Shown here piece by piece: positions 7,563 to 16,100 of a stretch of DNA of 48,447 nt. A program made the position numbers and the translations under genes. This stretch comes from Hyphomicrobiales bacterium (GTDB lineage Bacteria; Pseudomonadota; Alphaproteobacteria; Rhizobiales; Aestuariivirgaceae), in the NCBI GenBank assembly GCA_025359265.1, contig JANYHB010000062.1:1-48447 (forward strand), written 5' to 3'. Each line of letters opens with the position of its first letter. The first letter of the stretch is position 1. Under the pieces are notes generated by a model. That model ran no database searches and was not told where the DNA came from. It worked only from the letters and a program-made list of their open reading frames with translations.

Positions 7563-8441
7563 TCACAAATCAAGCCGATAAAAGTGGTTGGCATTGTTGC
7601 GGTAAATCAATCGCGTTTCATTTTCAGAAAGACCGAGGTCAGCAAACGCCTGGTCCAGCAATGCAACCCATTTTGTCATTGTGGTTGCTTGTAACAAGAT
7701 CGGATAGTCCCCGCCAAAAATTGTGCGACTTGGCCCAAATGTTTCAAGCGTGGCAGCAATAAAGGGCCTTATGTCATGCTCAGTCCAATGATCGAGATCA
7801 GCCTCAACCGGAAGATCAGAAAGTTTGATCCATAGGTTCTTGCGCTGCGCCAGAAATTTTACGTCATCTCGATATTGCGCAATAGCTCCTTCTTTAATGC
7901 CCGGCTTCCCGCAGTGATCAAGTATCAGTGGCACTTCTGCCACGCGCAATACAAATTCCCGGACAATATCCATTTGAGTGTGGTTGACGTTGATTTCAAA
8001 GTGCCAACCGAATTTTGAGAGAAGATTAACGCCTTCAATGAAATTATCAGAAAGCATGAGAGCGCCCGGATCATCATCGAATTCGACTATGCGCCTTATG
8101 CCTTTAACAGTCGTATGTTGTTGCATTTCGCGCAGCACGGGTTCAACTCTATTGCCCCATTCCAGCGGAGCCATCGGCACAATGGCTTTAATGCGAGGGT
8201 CACGCTGCGCTTGTCTTTCAACAAATTTTATTTCGTCGATATACTGGCCACCGCCCTCCCAGAAATCGGCATAACATTCGAGAAAGACCATCGCCTCGAT
8301 TTGCAGTTCACCACAATCGCGCTGATAATCCTCAATGTGGTAAGGATGATTGAAAAGCGGATTTGCAGCGAATGAGGAATAGCGCAGTTGGCTCTGATCC
8401 CAGATGTGCAAATGCGTATCGATGATCGGAAAATTCGGCAT
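7563..8441 (-). CDS. Amidohydrolase-family sugar lactonase (L-rhamnono/L-fucono-1,4-lactonase type)
   Basis: The 292-residue product belongs to the amidohydrolase 2 (COG3618) group that opens aldonolactones. It has the barrel-opening metal motif IDTHLHIWD (His10, His12), a histidine in LILDHCGKPG and the C-terminal FGGDYP aspartate. In non-phosphorylative L-rhamnose or L-fucose breakdown it would hydrolyse the lactone made by the sugar dehydrogenase, giving the acid for rhmD. ATG 8441 is preferred over 8510 because the family starts immediately before the barrel. It is the first gene of a four-gene operon (lactonase, gntR, rhaM, rhmD). The exact sugar is inferred from the neighbours. Confidence 0.85.
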   Translation of the reverse strand: MPNFPIIDTHLHIWDQSQLRYSSFAANPLFNHPYHIEDYQRDCGELQIEAMVFLECYADFWEGGGQYIDEIKFVERQAQRDPRIKAIVPMAPLEWGNRVEPVLREMQQHTTVKGIRRIVEFDDDPGALMLSDNFIEGVNLLSKFGWHFEINVNHTQMDIVREFVLRVAEVPLILDHCGKPGIKEGAIAQYRDDVKFLAQRKNLWIKLSDLPVEADLDHWTEHDIRPFIAATLETFGPSRTIFGGDYPILLQATTMTKWVALLDQAFADLGLSENETRLIYRNNANHFYRLDL

Positions 8442-8637
8442 CAAACAGGCTCTATCAAGCAAAGCGCAATGCTTTGCCGACTGGCCAAAGCACAGCGCAG
8501 CCGACGCCATTTATGTGCACATGATGCATCGAAACGCAGGTTTTCTCTGCCAATTTCCATGCGCTGATTTCACTCCCTGTCGTCCGCGGGTCTTATCTTC
8601 GCCCTTCGGTTAATAACAGGAATGTACACAAAATAAA

Positions 8638-8669
8638 AACTTGTCAAACAAATATTTGTCTGACAAGTT
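8638..8669. promoter_or_regulatory. Double FadR-type operator between the divergent sugar operons
   Basis: A 32-bp inverted repeat with one mismatch lies in the 284-base gap between the lactonase and the aldose dehydrogenase. Its outer arms are AACTTGTCA and TGACAAGTT, and its core ACAAATATTTGT is itself a perfect palindrome. It also reads as two adjacent sites of the form TTGT-N3-ACAA (8641-8651 and 8657-8667), the shape bound by FadR-subfamily GntR repressors, with centres 16 bases apart. The GntR regulator encoded just downstream is the obvious candidate binder, controlling both operons. That link is inferred. Confidence 0.72.
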
Positions 8670-8725
8670 AGTTTCAAAGAATGAGAGCGGCGCATATGCT
8701 GCCAATAAAAAAGGGAGGGAGTGTG

Positions 8726-9772
8726 ATGTCGGTCAAGCTTTCTGACCAACGCAAGGTTGGCGCTACCCGACTTGAACTCCCAATATTTGGTTTTGGCTCA
8801 GCCCCAATCGGTGAGCTTTACAGCACGGTTGACGAGGCAGAATCCCGGGCAACTTTAGACGCCGCCTGGAATGGTAATGTGCGTTATTACGATACCGCGC
8901 CCTGGTATGGCCGGGGCAAATCAGAGCATCGGCTTGGAAGTTTCTTAGGCGCCAAACCACGAAGCGAATTTCTGATCACCACAAAGGTTGGCCGCATCTT
9001 GCGTAGACCAAAAGACTTAGAAAACTTCAGCCGCGCGCCTTGGTCAGGGGGTTATAATTTTGAAGTCGTGTTTGATTATTCATACGATGGAATTATGCGC
9101 TCATACGAACAATCGTTACAGCGCTTGGGACTGGACACTGTAGATGCTCTCGTCATTCATGATCTCGATGAAGGCTATCACGGGGACAACCTTGCAGCCC
9201 ATGAGCAAATTTTTTTCAATGGAGGCATTCGCGCCCTTCAAGAATTAAAAGCCTCTGGCGACATCAAAGCCTATGGTATGGGCATCAACCAAGCCGTTTC
9301 GCTTGTTACAACTGCCACAAAAACAGATCTCGATTTTGTTTTGGTCGCCATGCCCTACACGCTTCTTGATCAGACAAGTTTGCACACAGGCTTGGCCGGT
9401 TGTCTAAAGCGTGGCGTTAGCGTAGTCATCGGTGCGCCCTTTGCTTCGGGCATTCTGGTAACGGGTTCACAAACTAGTGCCAAATATGCGTATGGAAATG
9501 CGTCGCCTGAAATCCAGGCAAAGGTAAAAGGCATAGAGGCGGTTTGCACAGCGCATAATGTGGCGTTACCGGCCGCAGCCCTACAATTTCCGCTGGCGCA
9601 TCCCGCCGTTGTATCGATTATTCCTGGTGCCGCACGCGCCCTTGAAGTTCACAAGAATATTGCCGCCGTTGAGGTGTCGATCCCGGCCGCTTTCTGGTCT
9701 GATCTCAAAGCCAACAAACTCATTGATGCCGACGCCCCGGTTCCAGCCGAAATGAGAAGAATTCACGGATGA
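8726..9772 (+). CDS. Aldo/keto reductase, aldose 1-dehydrogenase type (L-fucose/L-rhamnose dehydrogenase-like)
   Basis: The 348-residue product is an aldo/keto reductase of the group that includes D-threo-aldose 1-dehydrogenase (L-fucose dehydrogenase) and pyridoxal 4-dehydrogenase. The catalytic tetrad is present: Asp56 and Tyr61 (YYDTAPWYG), Lys87 (ITTKVG) and His145 (LVIHDLDEG). It would oxidise the free sugar to its lactone with NAD(P), the first step of the pathway served by the divergent lactonase and dehydratase. ATG 8726 was chosen over 8681 because GGGAGGG lies six bases upstream. Its stop overlaps the ABC ATPase start as ATGA, so it heads the transporter operon. Confidence 0.84.
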   Translation: MSVKLSDQRKVGATRLELPIFGFGSAPIGELYSTVDEAESRATLDAAWNGNVRYYDTAPWYGRGKSEHRLGSFLGAKPRSEFLITTKVGRILRRPKDLENFSRAPWSGGYNFEVVFDYSYDGIMRSYEQSLQRLGLDTVDALVIHDLDEGYHGDNLAAHEQIFFNGGIRALQELKASGDIKAYGMGINQAVSLVTTATKTDLDFVLVAMPYTLLDQTSLHTGLAGCLKRGVSVVIGAPFASGILVTGSQTSAKYAYGNASPEIQAKVKGIEAVCTAHNVALPAAALQFPLAHPAVVSIIPGAARALEVHKNIAAVEVSIPAAFWSDLKANKLIDADAPVPAEMRRIHG

Positions 9773-11289
9773 CGAATCCCGAAACAGCGCTTTTATCCGC
9801 GCGGGGCATTTCAAAGCAATTTGCGGGGATCGAGGTGCTCAGCGATGTCGACCTTGACCTTATGCCCGGTGAAATTCATGCGTTGGTGGGTGAAAATGGT
9901 GCGGGCAAATCAACCTTCGCGAAGATTCTGGCGGGGGTTTATAGGCCAACGCGCGGATCACTTTCCCTCAATGACCAACACGTTGATATTACCAGTCCAA
10001 TTGTGGCCCAAAAACTTGGGGTTACGCTCATCCACCAAGAGCCAATTTCATTTCCGGATCTTTCGGTTGCAGAAAATCTTGTGCTCGGTCGGCTGAATAG
10101 TGCGCCATTGGCGCGCATCCCCTGGCAGAAAATAACACGAGATGCGCAGGCACTGATGGCACTCTTGGGCGTATCCATCGATGTGACTAAGCCGATGCGC
10201 GGGCTATCAATCGCCGATCAGCAGATGGTGGAAATCGCTCGTTCACTTGCTTCTAACAGCCGGTTGATCATTATGGATGAGCCAACAGCGCCATTGACGC
10301 CCAAGGAAGTCGCAACGCTATTTGTGATTGCAAGACGCTTGCGTGATGAAGGCCGCACCATAATTTTTATTTCGCACCGATTGGAAGAGGTGCGCGCGTT
10401 GTGTGACCGTGTGACGGTATTTCGCGATGGTCATAAAGTTGCAACTGAACGTACGGCAAATCTCAGCGATTCAGACATCATCCGCCTGATGATCGGTCGG
10501 CCACTTAAAGAGTACATGCACAAGCAGGGCAGCATAATTGGTGAGGTGGCACTCAAACTCACAAACCTCACGCTGCCAGGGAAATTTCACGATATAAGCC
10601 TTGCTGTTAAAAAAGGTGAGATTGTGGGTCTTGGCGGTTTGGTGGGAGCTGGCCGCACTGATGTGGCGCAAGCCATTTTCGGAATAGCTCCTGCCGCTTC
10701 GGGCGCAATTGAGGTGAACGGCAAACTGGTGAAAATTAATTCCCCAACAGACGCCATCGCACATGGCTTGGCTTTTGTTCCAGAAGACCGCGCGCAATCT
10801 GGCATTTTTAGAACGCTGGCTGTGGAACAAAATATAACAGCAGCCATTGCGAAGCGGATTGCGCCTGCGATGTTTATCAGCCGTTTCCTTGAGCGGCGTT
10901 TTGCCCAGGATTCTGTTGCTAAACTGCGTATTCGCTTGGCAAGCCTGCGCCAGCCTATTGGGGAACTATCTGGGGGCAATCAGCAAAAAGCAATTCTTGC
11001 TCGCTGGCTTTTAACTGATCCTTCAATTCTCATACTTGATGAGCCCACGCGCGGTATAGACATCGGGGTGAAGGCGGAGTTCTACGACATGATCGGCGAA
11101 TTGGCCGCAGGCGGGCGGGCTATTCTGTTGATTTCTTCTGAACTGCCCGAACTGCTGGCATTATGTGACCGCGTGCTCGTTATGTCTGAAGGGCGTTTAA
11201 CCGCCGATATTCCACGCCGCGAGGCGACACAAGAATTAATCATGCAAGCCGCGGTGCCGCGCAGCACACACCAAGGGGTTGCGGCATGA
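9769..11289 (+). CDS. Sugar ABC transporter ATPase, RbsA/RhaT type (two nucleotide-binding domains)
   Basis: This 506-residue membrane-associated ATPase energises sugar import. The first domain has Walker A GENGAGKST (41-49), the signature-like LSIADQQMVEIARSL and Walker B LIIMDEPTAPL. The second has the degenerate P-loop GLVGAGRTD usual in this family, a proper LSGGNQQKAILARWL signature and Walker B ILILDEPTRGID. Gene order ATPase, permease, permease, binding protein is that of the rhizobial rhamnose importer (RhaTPQS). The start overlaps the dehydrogenase stop and its own stop overlaps the first permease start, each by four bases. Confidence 0.92.
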   Translation: MTNPETALLSARGISKQFAGIEVLSDVDLDLMPGEIHALVGENGAGKSTFAKILAGVYRPTRGSLSLNDQHVDITSPIVAQKLGVTLIHQEPISFPDLSVAENLVLGRLNSAPLARIPWQKITRDAQALMALLGVSIDVTKPMRGLSIADQQMVEIARSLASNSRLIIMDEPTAPLTPKEVATLFVIARRLRDEGRTIIFISHRLEEVRALCDRVTVFRDGHKVATERTANLSDSDIIRLMIGRPLKEYMHKQGSIIGEVALKLTNLTLPGKFHDISLAVKKGEIVGLGGLVGAGRTDVAQAIFGIAPAASGAIEVNGKLVKINSPTDAIAHGLAFVPEDRAQSGIFRTLAVEQNITAAIAKRIAPAMFISRFLERRFAQDSVAKLRIRLASLRQPIGELSGGNQQKAILARWLLTDPSILILDEPTRGIDIGVKAEFYDMIGELAAGGRAILLISSELPELLALCDRVLVMSEGRLTADIPRREATQELIMQAAVPRSTHQGVAA

Positions 11290-12275
11290 AATCACTTGGC
11301 ACCACTTTTCTCCGCCGAGAAGCGGGCATCGTCGTGATGATCGTATTGTTCTGCCTGGTTGTTGGTGCAGTAAAGCCACAGTTTCTAACCCTCAATAGCC
11401 TTCGCATAATTTTTTTGCTGGTGCCTCTCATCATGATTGGCGCAATGGGCCAAATGTTGGTTATTGTTGCACGGCATGTGGACCTTTCCATCGGTTCTAT
11501 CCTGGGCCTCACAGCCATGGCTTCCGGCATGATGTTTCGGTTTCACCCAGAGATCTGGTGGCAACTTGGTTTTGCGCTCTCAATCGGCAGTGGGGCGTTG
11601 CTCGGACTATTTAATGGATTGCTGATTACGCTGTTTCGCCTGCCAGCCATCATCGTAACTTTGGGCACACTCAATCTCTACCGCGGCATCACTTTTATCA
11701 TGTCCGATGCCAAGCAGATTGACCGCCAATATGTGCCAACGGCGCTTAAAGAAATGTCACAAGACTCTCCTATATTTGGAATTCCCTGGATAATCTTTAT
11801 GAGTTTTGGTATTGCCACTCTCACCTATTGGTTTTCAATGCACACCCGCATTGGCCGCGAAGTGTTTGCACTGGGATCTAATCCAACAGCTGCACCTTTA
11901 CGCGGAATCAATGTCTCAAAAGTGACGTTGACTGTTTTCACAATTTCTGGCGCTCTGTCTGGCTTGGCGGGCATTATGTATGCAAGTCGCTGGGGCTTTG
12001 TGAATCCGTCAAACACAGGCAATGGATTTGAATTCCAAGTGATCGCCGCTGTTGTGATTGGTGGTGTTTCAATCAATGGCGGCCTCGGCACAGCCCTCGG
12101 CACTGTTCTGGGTGTTTTGCTTCTGGGCTGTGTGGCTGCGGCACTGCCTCTGCTCGGTATTCCTGGCACCACGCAAAATGCCATTTACGGAGCGGTTATT
12201 CTCGTCGCATTGCTGATTGACCGATTGGTGCGCAAGCAAGGCCAACGGCAAAATGTGGCAAGAGCCGCAGCATGA
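11286..12275 (+). CDS. Sugar ABC transporter permease 1 (RbsC/RhaP type)
   Basis: This inner-membrane permease has 329 residues and is almost entirely hydrophobic, with eight to ten predicted helices. Family motifs include the MGAM-like IGAMGQMLVIVARHVDLSIGS segment (around residues 50-75), LPAIIVTLGTLNLYRG in the middle and the late VVIGGVSINGGLGTALGT loop that contacts the ATPase. It pairs with the next gene to form a heterodimeric channel for the sugar delivered by the binding protein at 13317. It is joined to both neighbours by ATGA overlaps. Confidence 0.9.
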   Translation: MKSLGTTFLRREAGIVVMIVLFCLVVGAVKPQFLTLNSLRIIFLLVPLIMIGAMGQMLVIVARHVDLSIGSILGLTAMASGMMFRFHPEIWWQLGFALSIGSGALLGLFNGLLITLFRLPAIIVTLGTLNLYRGITFIMSDAKQIDRQYVPTALKEMSQDSPIFGIPWIIFMSFGIATLTYWFSMHTRIGREVFALGSNPTAAPLRGINVSKVTLTVFTISGALSGLAGIMYASRWGFVNPSNTGNGFEFQVIAAVVIGGVSINGGLGTALGTVLGVLLLGCVAAALPLLGIPGTTQNAIYGAVILVALLIDRLVRKQGQRQNVARAAA

Positions 12276-13270
12276 GTAACGTTGAAAACCCAGCACTTGC
12301 GCCTTCGCGAGAGGTGGCCGCGCCAAGGCCGGCTTGGAGAATTTTTCTTATTCGCCCTGAGACTATGACTTTGGCATTGTTGATCTTGGGTGTTTTTGCA
12401 GGGAGCCAACTTTCGGAATTTTTTCTTGATATAAATTACATCCTCAAGAGCTTCACGCTCTATGCGGAATTTGCAATCGTGGCGTTGGTTCTCACGATGG
12501 TGATTATCGCTGGTGAAATCGATCTTTCGGCGGCCTCAAACATGGCACTCTCTGCCTGCGTCTTCGCTTATGCGCAACAGACCGGAGCACCACTTCCAAT
12601 TTCAATCGCGATTGGTCTCTCGGCGGGTCTGTTTATGGGACTTTTTAATGCATTCATCATAATAGGGCTAAAGTTGCCGTCGATTATTGTGACGATTGGC
12701 ACACTAACCCTTTATCGCGGCTTGGCACAGATTATTGCCGGAGATAAATCCATCCGCGTGCCTGAATCGTTTATCGGAATTAATAATGTATTCATCGGCG
12801 GTATTCCGGCTCCGGTTATTATCTTCATCATTTTATCAATTGTCCTAGGGCTCGTTTTGGGGACAACGATTTTTGGCCGTCAAATTTATTTGATTGGCAC
12901 AAATGAAGTTGCCGCTCGCCACGCAGGCGTAAGATCAAAAAGCATCAAAATTATTTTGTTTGCAACGCTCGGTCTCACCAGTGCCTTTGCCGGCTTGTTG
13001 ACGGCGTCGAGGCTGGGTTCAGTTCGTTATGATCTGGGCTTGGGCGGCGAATTGCAGATGGTATTGATGGCCATGTTGGGTGGCACCTATATTTTTGGTG
13101 GGCGCGGAACCATCTTGGGAACATTCTTGGCGGCTTGGCTTCTGGTTATTGTTACCACCGGCATGATTGTGGCCAACTGGCTGCCAGCATATCAACTTTG
13201 TGTCTTGGGGGTTTTGCTTATCATATCAATTATTGCAACTAATTTTATCTATTCCCGCACTGAAAGGTAG
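12272..13270 (+). CDS. Sugar ABC transporter permease 2 (RbsC/RhaQ type)
   Basis: This is the second permease subunit, 332 residues, with a cytoplasmic N-terminal tail of about 30 residues before the first helix. It shows the same family segments as its partner: VLTMVIIAGEIDLSAASNMAL, LPSIIVTIGTLTLYRG and AMLGGTYIFGGRGTILGT. The two permeases are clearly related but divergent, as expected for an old tandem pair. The start overlaps the previous stop by four bases. It is followed by a 46-base gap holding a small hairpin before the binding-protein gene. Confidence 0.9.
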   Translation: MSNVENPALAPSREVAAPRPAWRIFLIRPETMTLALLILGVFAGSQLSEFFLDINYILKSFTLYAEFAIVALVLTMVIIAGEIDLSAASNMALSACVFAYAQQTGAPLPISIAIGLSAGLFMGLFNAFIIIGLKLPSIIVTIGTLTLYRGLAQIIAGDKSIRVPESFIGINNVFIGGIPAPVIIFIILSIVLGLVLGTTIFGRQIYLIGTNEVAARHAGVRSKSIKIILFATLGLTSAFAGLLTASRLGSVRYDLGLGGELQMVLMAMLGGTYIFGGRGTILGTFLAAWLLVIVTTGMIVANWLPAYQLCVLGVLLIISIIATNFIYSRTER

Positions 13271-13281
13271 CGGGCTAACAA

Positions 13282-13295
13282 GCCGTAAAAACGGC
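13282..13295 (+). other. Small intra-operon hairpin before the binding-protein gene
   Basis: GCCGT, AAAA, ACGGC forms a five-pair stem with a four-base loop in the gap between the second permease and the binding protein. It has no T-run after it, so it is not a terminator. Hairpins here often protect or separate the abundant binding-protein message. The role is inferred and the stem is short. Confidence 0.3.
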
Positions 13296-13316
13296 ATTCA
13301 ACCTCGGAGGACGAAC

Positions 13317-14324
13317 ATGTTAAAACGAAATCTGCTAAAATCTCTAATCGGCGTTGTTTCTGTTGTGGCGCTCACGACAGTGGCCTTTGCCGCTGACCCA
13401 GTGAAAATTGTTTATATCGGAAAAAATACCGGCAATCCCTATTTTGACAGCATTACCGGCGGCTTCAAAGACGCGTGTAAATCTCTCGGCTGCGACTTTG
13501 AATTCGTGGCTCCGGCCACGGCAGAAGCAACATCGCAGATCCCCTTCATCGAGGCGCAAGTTCAGCGCGGCGTGAAAGTGATTGGCATTGCGCCCAACAG
13601 CCCCGATGCGTTAAACCAGGTGTTTGATGCAGCGCGCGCCAAAGGCATTCTGGTGCTCACTGTGAACGGCGACATCACCAAAAACGAAAGCCACCGTGAT
13701 GCAACCATCCTGCCAACCAATTTTGATATTGTCGGGCATGACCAAGTCGAAATGGTGGGTTCACTCATTGGATATGAAGGCGAAATTGCCATTCTTTCAG
13801 CCACGACCGAAGCCCCGGATCAAAACAAATGGATTGTGGGCATGAAAGAAACCCTCGCAAAAGACCCAAAATACGCAAAAATGAAATTGGTTGCCACGGT
13901 CTATGGTGATGACCAACCTGAAAAATCCACAACGGAAATGGAAGCTCTGCTTTCGAACTTCCCTAACCTCAAGGGCGTGATAGCGCCAACCACCGTTGGC
14001 ATCGCCGCCGCAGCGCAGGTTGTGCAAGGGCGCAAAATCGCCGATAAAGTGCATGTCACTGGCTTGGGCTTGCCCAGCGAAATGCGCCCGTTCATCAAGG
14101 ACGGCACCGTGAAGGCGTTCCAGCTTTGGTCACCCTATAATGAAGGTTGGCTGGCTGTTCACTTCGCCAAGGGCGTTCTCGACGGCAAGGTCAAAAACGA
14201 AGTTGGCGGTAAATTTGATGTGCCGAACCTGGGAACGATCACCATCAACCCCGGCAATTCAATCAACACACAATCGGCCCTCACAACTTTTGACGCCAAG
14301 AATATTGACGAATACAAATTCTAA
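13317..14324 (+). CDS. Periplasmic sugar-binding protein (RhaS/RbsB-like)
   Basis: This 335-residue type I periplasmic binding protein has a signal peptide of about 25 residues (charged KRN start, hydrophobic core, TVAFA cleavage region). The mature part begins ADPVKIVYIGKNTGNPYF, the usual first strand and ligand loop, with FIEAQVQRGVKVIGIAPNSPDAL marking the first lobe. The ATG at 13317 follows a strong GGAGG at 13306-13310; the in-frame extension back to 13167 lies in the permease gene and is rejected. It is the last gene before a good terminator. The likely ligand is L-rhamnose or a similar 6-deoxy sugar, judged from the neighbouring enzymes only. Confidence 0.91.
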   Translation: MLKRNLLKSLIGVVSVVALTTVAFAADPVKIVYIGKNTGNPYFDSITGGFKDACKSLGCDFEFVAPATAEATSQIPFIEAQVQRGVKVIGIAPNSPDALNQVFDAARAKGILVLTVNGDITKNESHRDATILPTNFDIVGHDQVEMVGSLIGYEGEIAILSATTEAPDQNKWIVGMKETLAKDPKYAKMKLVATVYGDDQPEKSTTEMEALLSNFPNLKGVIAPTTVGIAAAAQVVQGRKIADKVHVTGLGLPSEMRPFIKDGTVKAFQLWSPYNEGWLAVHFAKGVLDGKVKNEVGGKFDVPNLGTITINPGNSINTQSALTTFDAKNIDEYKF

Positions 14325-14331
14325 ATATTTT

Positions 14332-14361
14332 GAGGGGGCGTCCCCGCGGCGCCCTCTTTTT
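14332..14361 (+). terminator. Rho-independent terminator after the sugar importer
   Basis: A GC-rich stem (GAGGGGGCG pairing with CGCCCTC, with a bulge) is followed by TTTTT at 14357-14361, starting seven bases after the binding-protein stop. It should end most transcription of the importer operon, with partial read-through into the SDR gene possible. Confidence 0.75.
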
Positions 14362-14393
14362 ATAATCCAACAAAAATCTTCGTGAGAGTTAAG

Positions 14394-15143
14394 ATGAACA
14401 GCTATGATTTCAAAGACCGCGTGTCCGTAATAACGGGTGGCGGCCAGGGCATCGGCCTCAGCGTGGCAGAGCGCATGCTTCAATCAGGTGGCAAAGTGTC
14501 AATATGGGATCGTGATGAAAAGTTGCTAAGTGAAATATCGGCGCGCTATGAGTCTTCTCAAATTCAAACCAATAAAGTTGATATTGGTGATCTGAAATCA
14601 GTTGAAGCCGCGACCAAAGCTACAGTTGAAAAATTTAATCAGATTGATATCCTCATCAATAACGCAGCGATCGTTGGGCCTAACGCAAACACATGGGACT
14701 ATCCACCTGAAGCATTTGCTGAAGTTATTCATATTGGTTTGGTGGGAACCTTCTTCGTGTCACGAAGTGTAATTCCCCATATGATTACCCGAAATTATGG
14801 ACGCATTGTCAATCTCAGTTCTGTCGCTGGTAAGGAAGGCAACCCCGGCGCACCGGCTTATTCATCCATGAAGGCCGGCGTTTTGGCGCTTACCAAATCA
14901 ATGGGCAAGGAATTGGCAAAATATAATATTGCCGTTAACGCCGTAACACCCGCTGTAGCCAAAACCACAATGGCGTTGAGCCAAGAGCCCGAATTCCTGA
15001 AAATGATTATATCAAAAATTCCTCGTGGCCGAATGCTTGAATTGGGCGAAGCGGCATCGATGATCTGCTGGCTGGCAACTGAAGAAAACAGTTTCACCAC
15101 CGGTGCCGTGTTTGATCTTTCGGGTGGCCGGGCAACTTATTGA
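14394..15143 (+). CDS. Short-chain dehydrogenase/reductase of the sugar locus
   Basis: The 249-residue NAD(P)-dependent oxidoreductase has the classical SDR features: cofactor loop TGGGQGIG (14-21), NNAA (89-92), catalytic serine in LSSVAG (about 142) and the YxxxK pair Tyr156/Lys160. In the L-rhamnose pathway known from Sphingomonas an SDR oxidises 2-keto-3-deoxy-L-rhamnonate at C4, which would suit this gene; L-rhamnose 1-dehydrogenases are also SDRs, so that role cannot be excluded. ATG 14394 was preferred over the GTG at 14382, with GAGAG upstream. It stands after the importer terminator and may have its own weak promoter. Confidence 0.83.
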   Translation: MNSYDFKDRVSVITGGGQGIGLSVAERMLQSGGKVSIWDRDEKLLSEISARYESSQIQTNKVDIGDLKSVEAATKATVEKFNQIDILINNAAIVGPNANTWDYPPEAFAEVIHIGLVGTFFVSRSVIPHMITRNYGRIVNLSSVAGKEGNPGAPAYSSMKAGVLALTKSMGKELAKYNIAVNAVTPAVAKTTMALSQEPEFLKMIISKIPRGRMLELGEAASMICWLATEENSFTTGAVFDLSGGRATY

Positions 15144-15219
15144 AACGCTATTGGTCTGCGCATATTCCGATTTTTCCTGCGTATCATCTATTTTGTACCG
15201 TGCGGCGGGCGCATTGGCT

Positions 15220-15921
15220 TCAAACAGAAACGCGAGACAAAAGCAGTTTACGGTCAATCGCATCCTTTGCGCCGCTCAGGGTAACTGCGCCACGTTCAAG
15301 CACAACAAATTGATCGGCCAATCCAAAGGCAAAATCAAAATATTGCTCAACCAAAACAATAGCCATGCTTCCTTGATCTCGCAGATATTCGATAACTTTG
15401 CCAATTTGCTGAATAATATTGGGTTGAATGCCTTCGGTGGGCTCATCCAACAACAACAGCTTCGGCTTCATGATCAGTGCCCGCCCGATGGCCAACTGTT
15501 GCTGCTGACCGCCGGATAAATCTCCACCGCGGCGCTTTTGCATTTCTTTCAACACCGGAAAGAGTTCAAAGATTTGGTCGGGCACCCGGTGTTCACTTCT
15601 CGGTAAACAGGCAAAGCCCGTTTCAAGATTTTCGCGCACCGTAAGAAGCGGAAATATCTCACGGCCCTGCGGCACATAGGCAAGGCCGGCCTTGGCCAAT
15701 TCATCTGATCTTGGTTTGGCAAGTTCTCGCCCATCAAAGGTGATTGTGCCGCCAGACCGCGCATGAACCCCGGCAATGGCCTTCAACAAGCTGGTTTTGC
15801 CAACTCCATTTGTGCCCATTACGCAGGTGATTTGCCCTTTTTCCGCAACCAACGAAACATCGTGCAGAATTTGTGACTGACGATAATGAAGTGTGAGATT
15901 GCGAACCTCCAACATCATCAT
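15220..15921 (-). CDS. urtE: Urea-type ABC transporter ATPase UrtE, orphaned
   Basis: The 233-residue ATPase has Walker A GTNGVGKT (36-43), then YVPQGREIFPLLTVRENL, the signature LSGGQQQQLAIGRAL and Walker B LLLLDEPTEGIQP. The QGREIFP and RRGGDLSGG stretches separate UrtE from ordinary LivF. UrtE normally works with UrtD, UrtB, UrtC and the binding protein UrtA. Here only the tail of urtD is next to it and no permease or binding protein of this system is in the window, so on its own it probably has no partner. The frame is intact. Start is the first of three consecutive ATGs, overlapping the urtD stop. Confidence 0.88.
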   Translation of the reverse strand: MMMLEVRNLTLHYRQSQILHDVSLVAEKGQITCVMGTNGVGKTSLLKAIAGVHARSGGTITFDGRELAKPRSDELAKAGLAYVPQGREIFPLLTVRENLETGFACLPRSEHRVPDQIFELFPVLKEMQKRRGGDLSGGQQQQLAIGRALIMKPKLLLLDEPTEGIQPNIIQQIGKVIEYLRDQGSMAIVLVEQYFDFAFGLADQFVVLERGAVTLSGAKDAIDRKLLLSRVSV

Positions 15922-16085
15922 CTTCCTAAATAGACTTCGATCACACGCGGGTCAGCTGTGACGTGTTGCAGTGAACCCTCGGCTAAGACAGAGCCTTCAT
16001 GCAAGACTGTAACCTTGCATTCCAAACGCCGCACAAATTCCATATCATGTTCCACCACGATAACCGCTCGGCGGGCAATGGTTTT
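15918..16085 (-). pseudogene. UrtD (urea ABC transporter ATPase), C-terminal remnant
   Basis: The last 50 or so codons of urtD survive: VIVVEHDMEFVRRLECKVTV, then LHEGSVLAEGS and DPRVIEVYLGR, ending in TGA at 15920-15918 that overlaps the urtE start. This corresponds to the H-loop histidine (EHDMEF) and the C-terminal end of the ATPase. Walker A, signature and Walker B, about 200 residues, are gone. Homology fades near 16085, where the sequence becomes a plus-strand permease gene. The exact 5' limit is approximate. Confidence 0.8.
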
Positions 16086-16100
16086 GCGGATATTGGCTCG

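Noticed and set aside
13167-13316. Longer start for the sugar-binding protein
   Set aside because: The extension lies in the permease gene; a strong GGAGG and signal peptide set the start at 13317.
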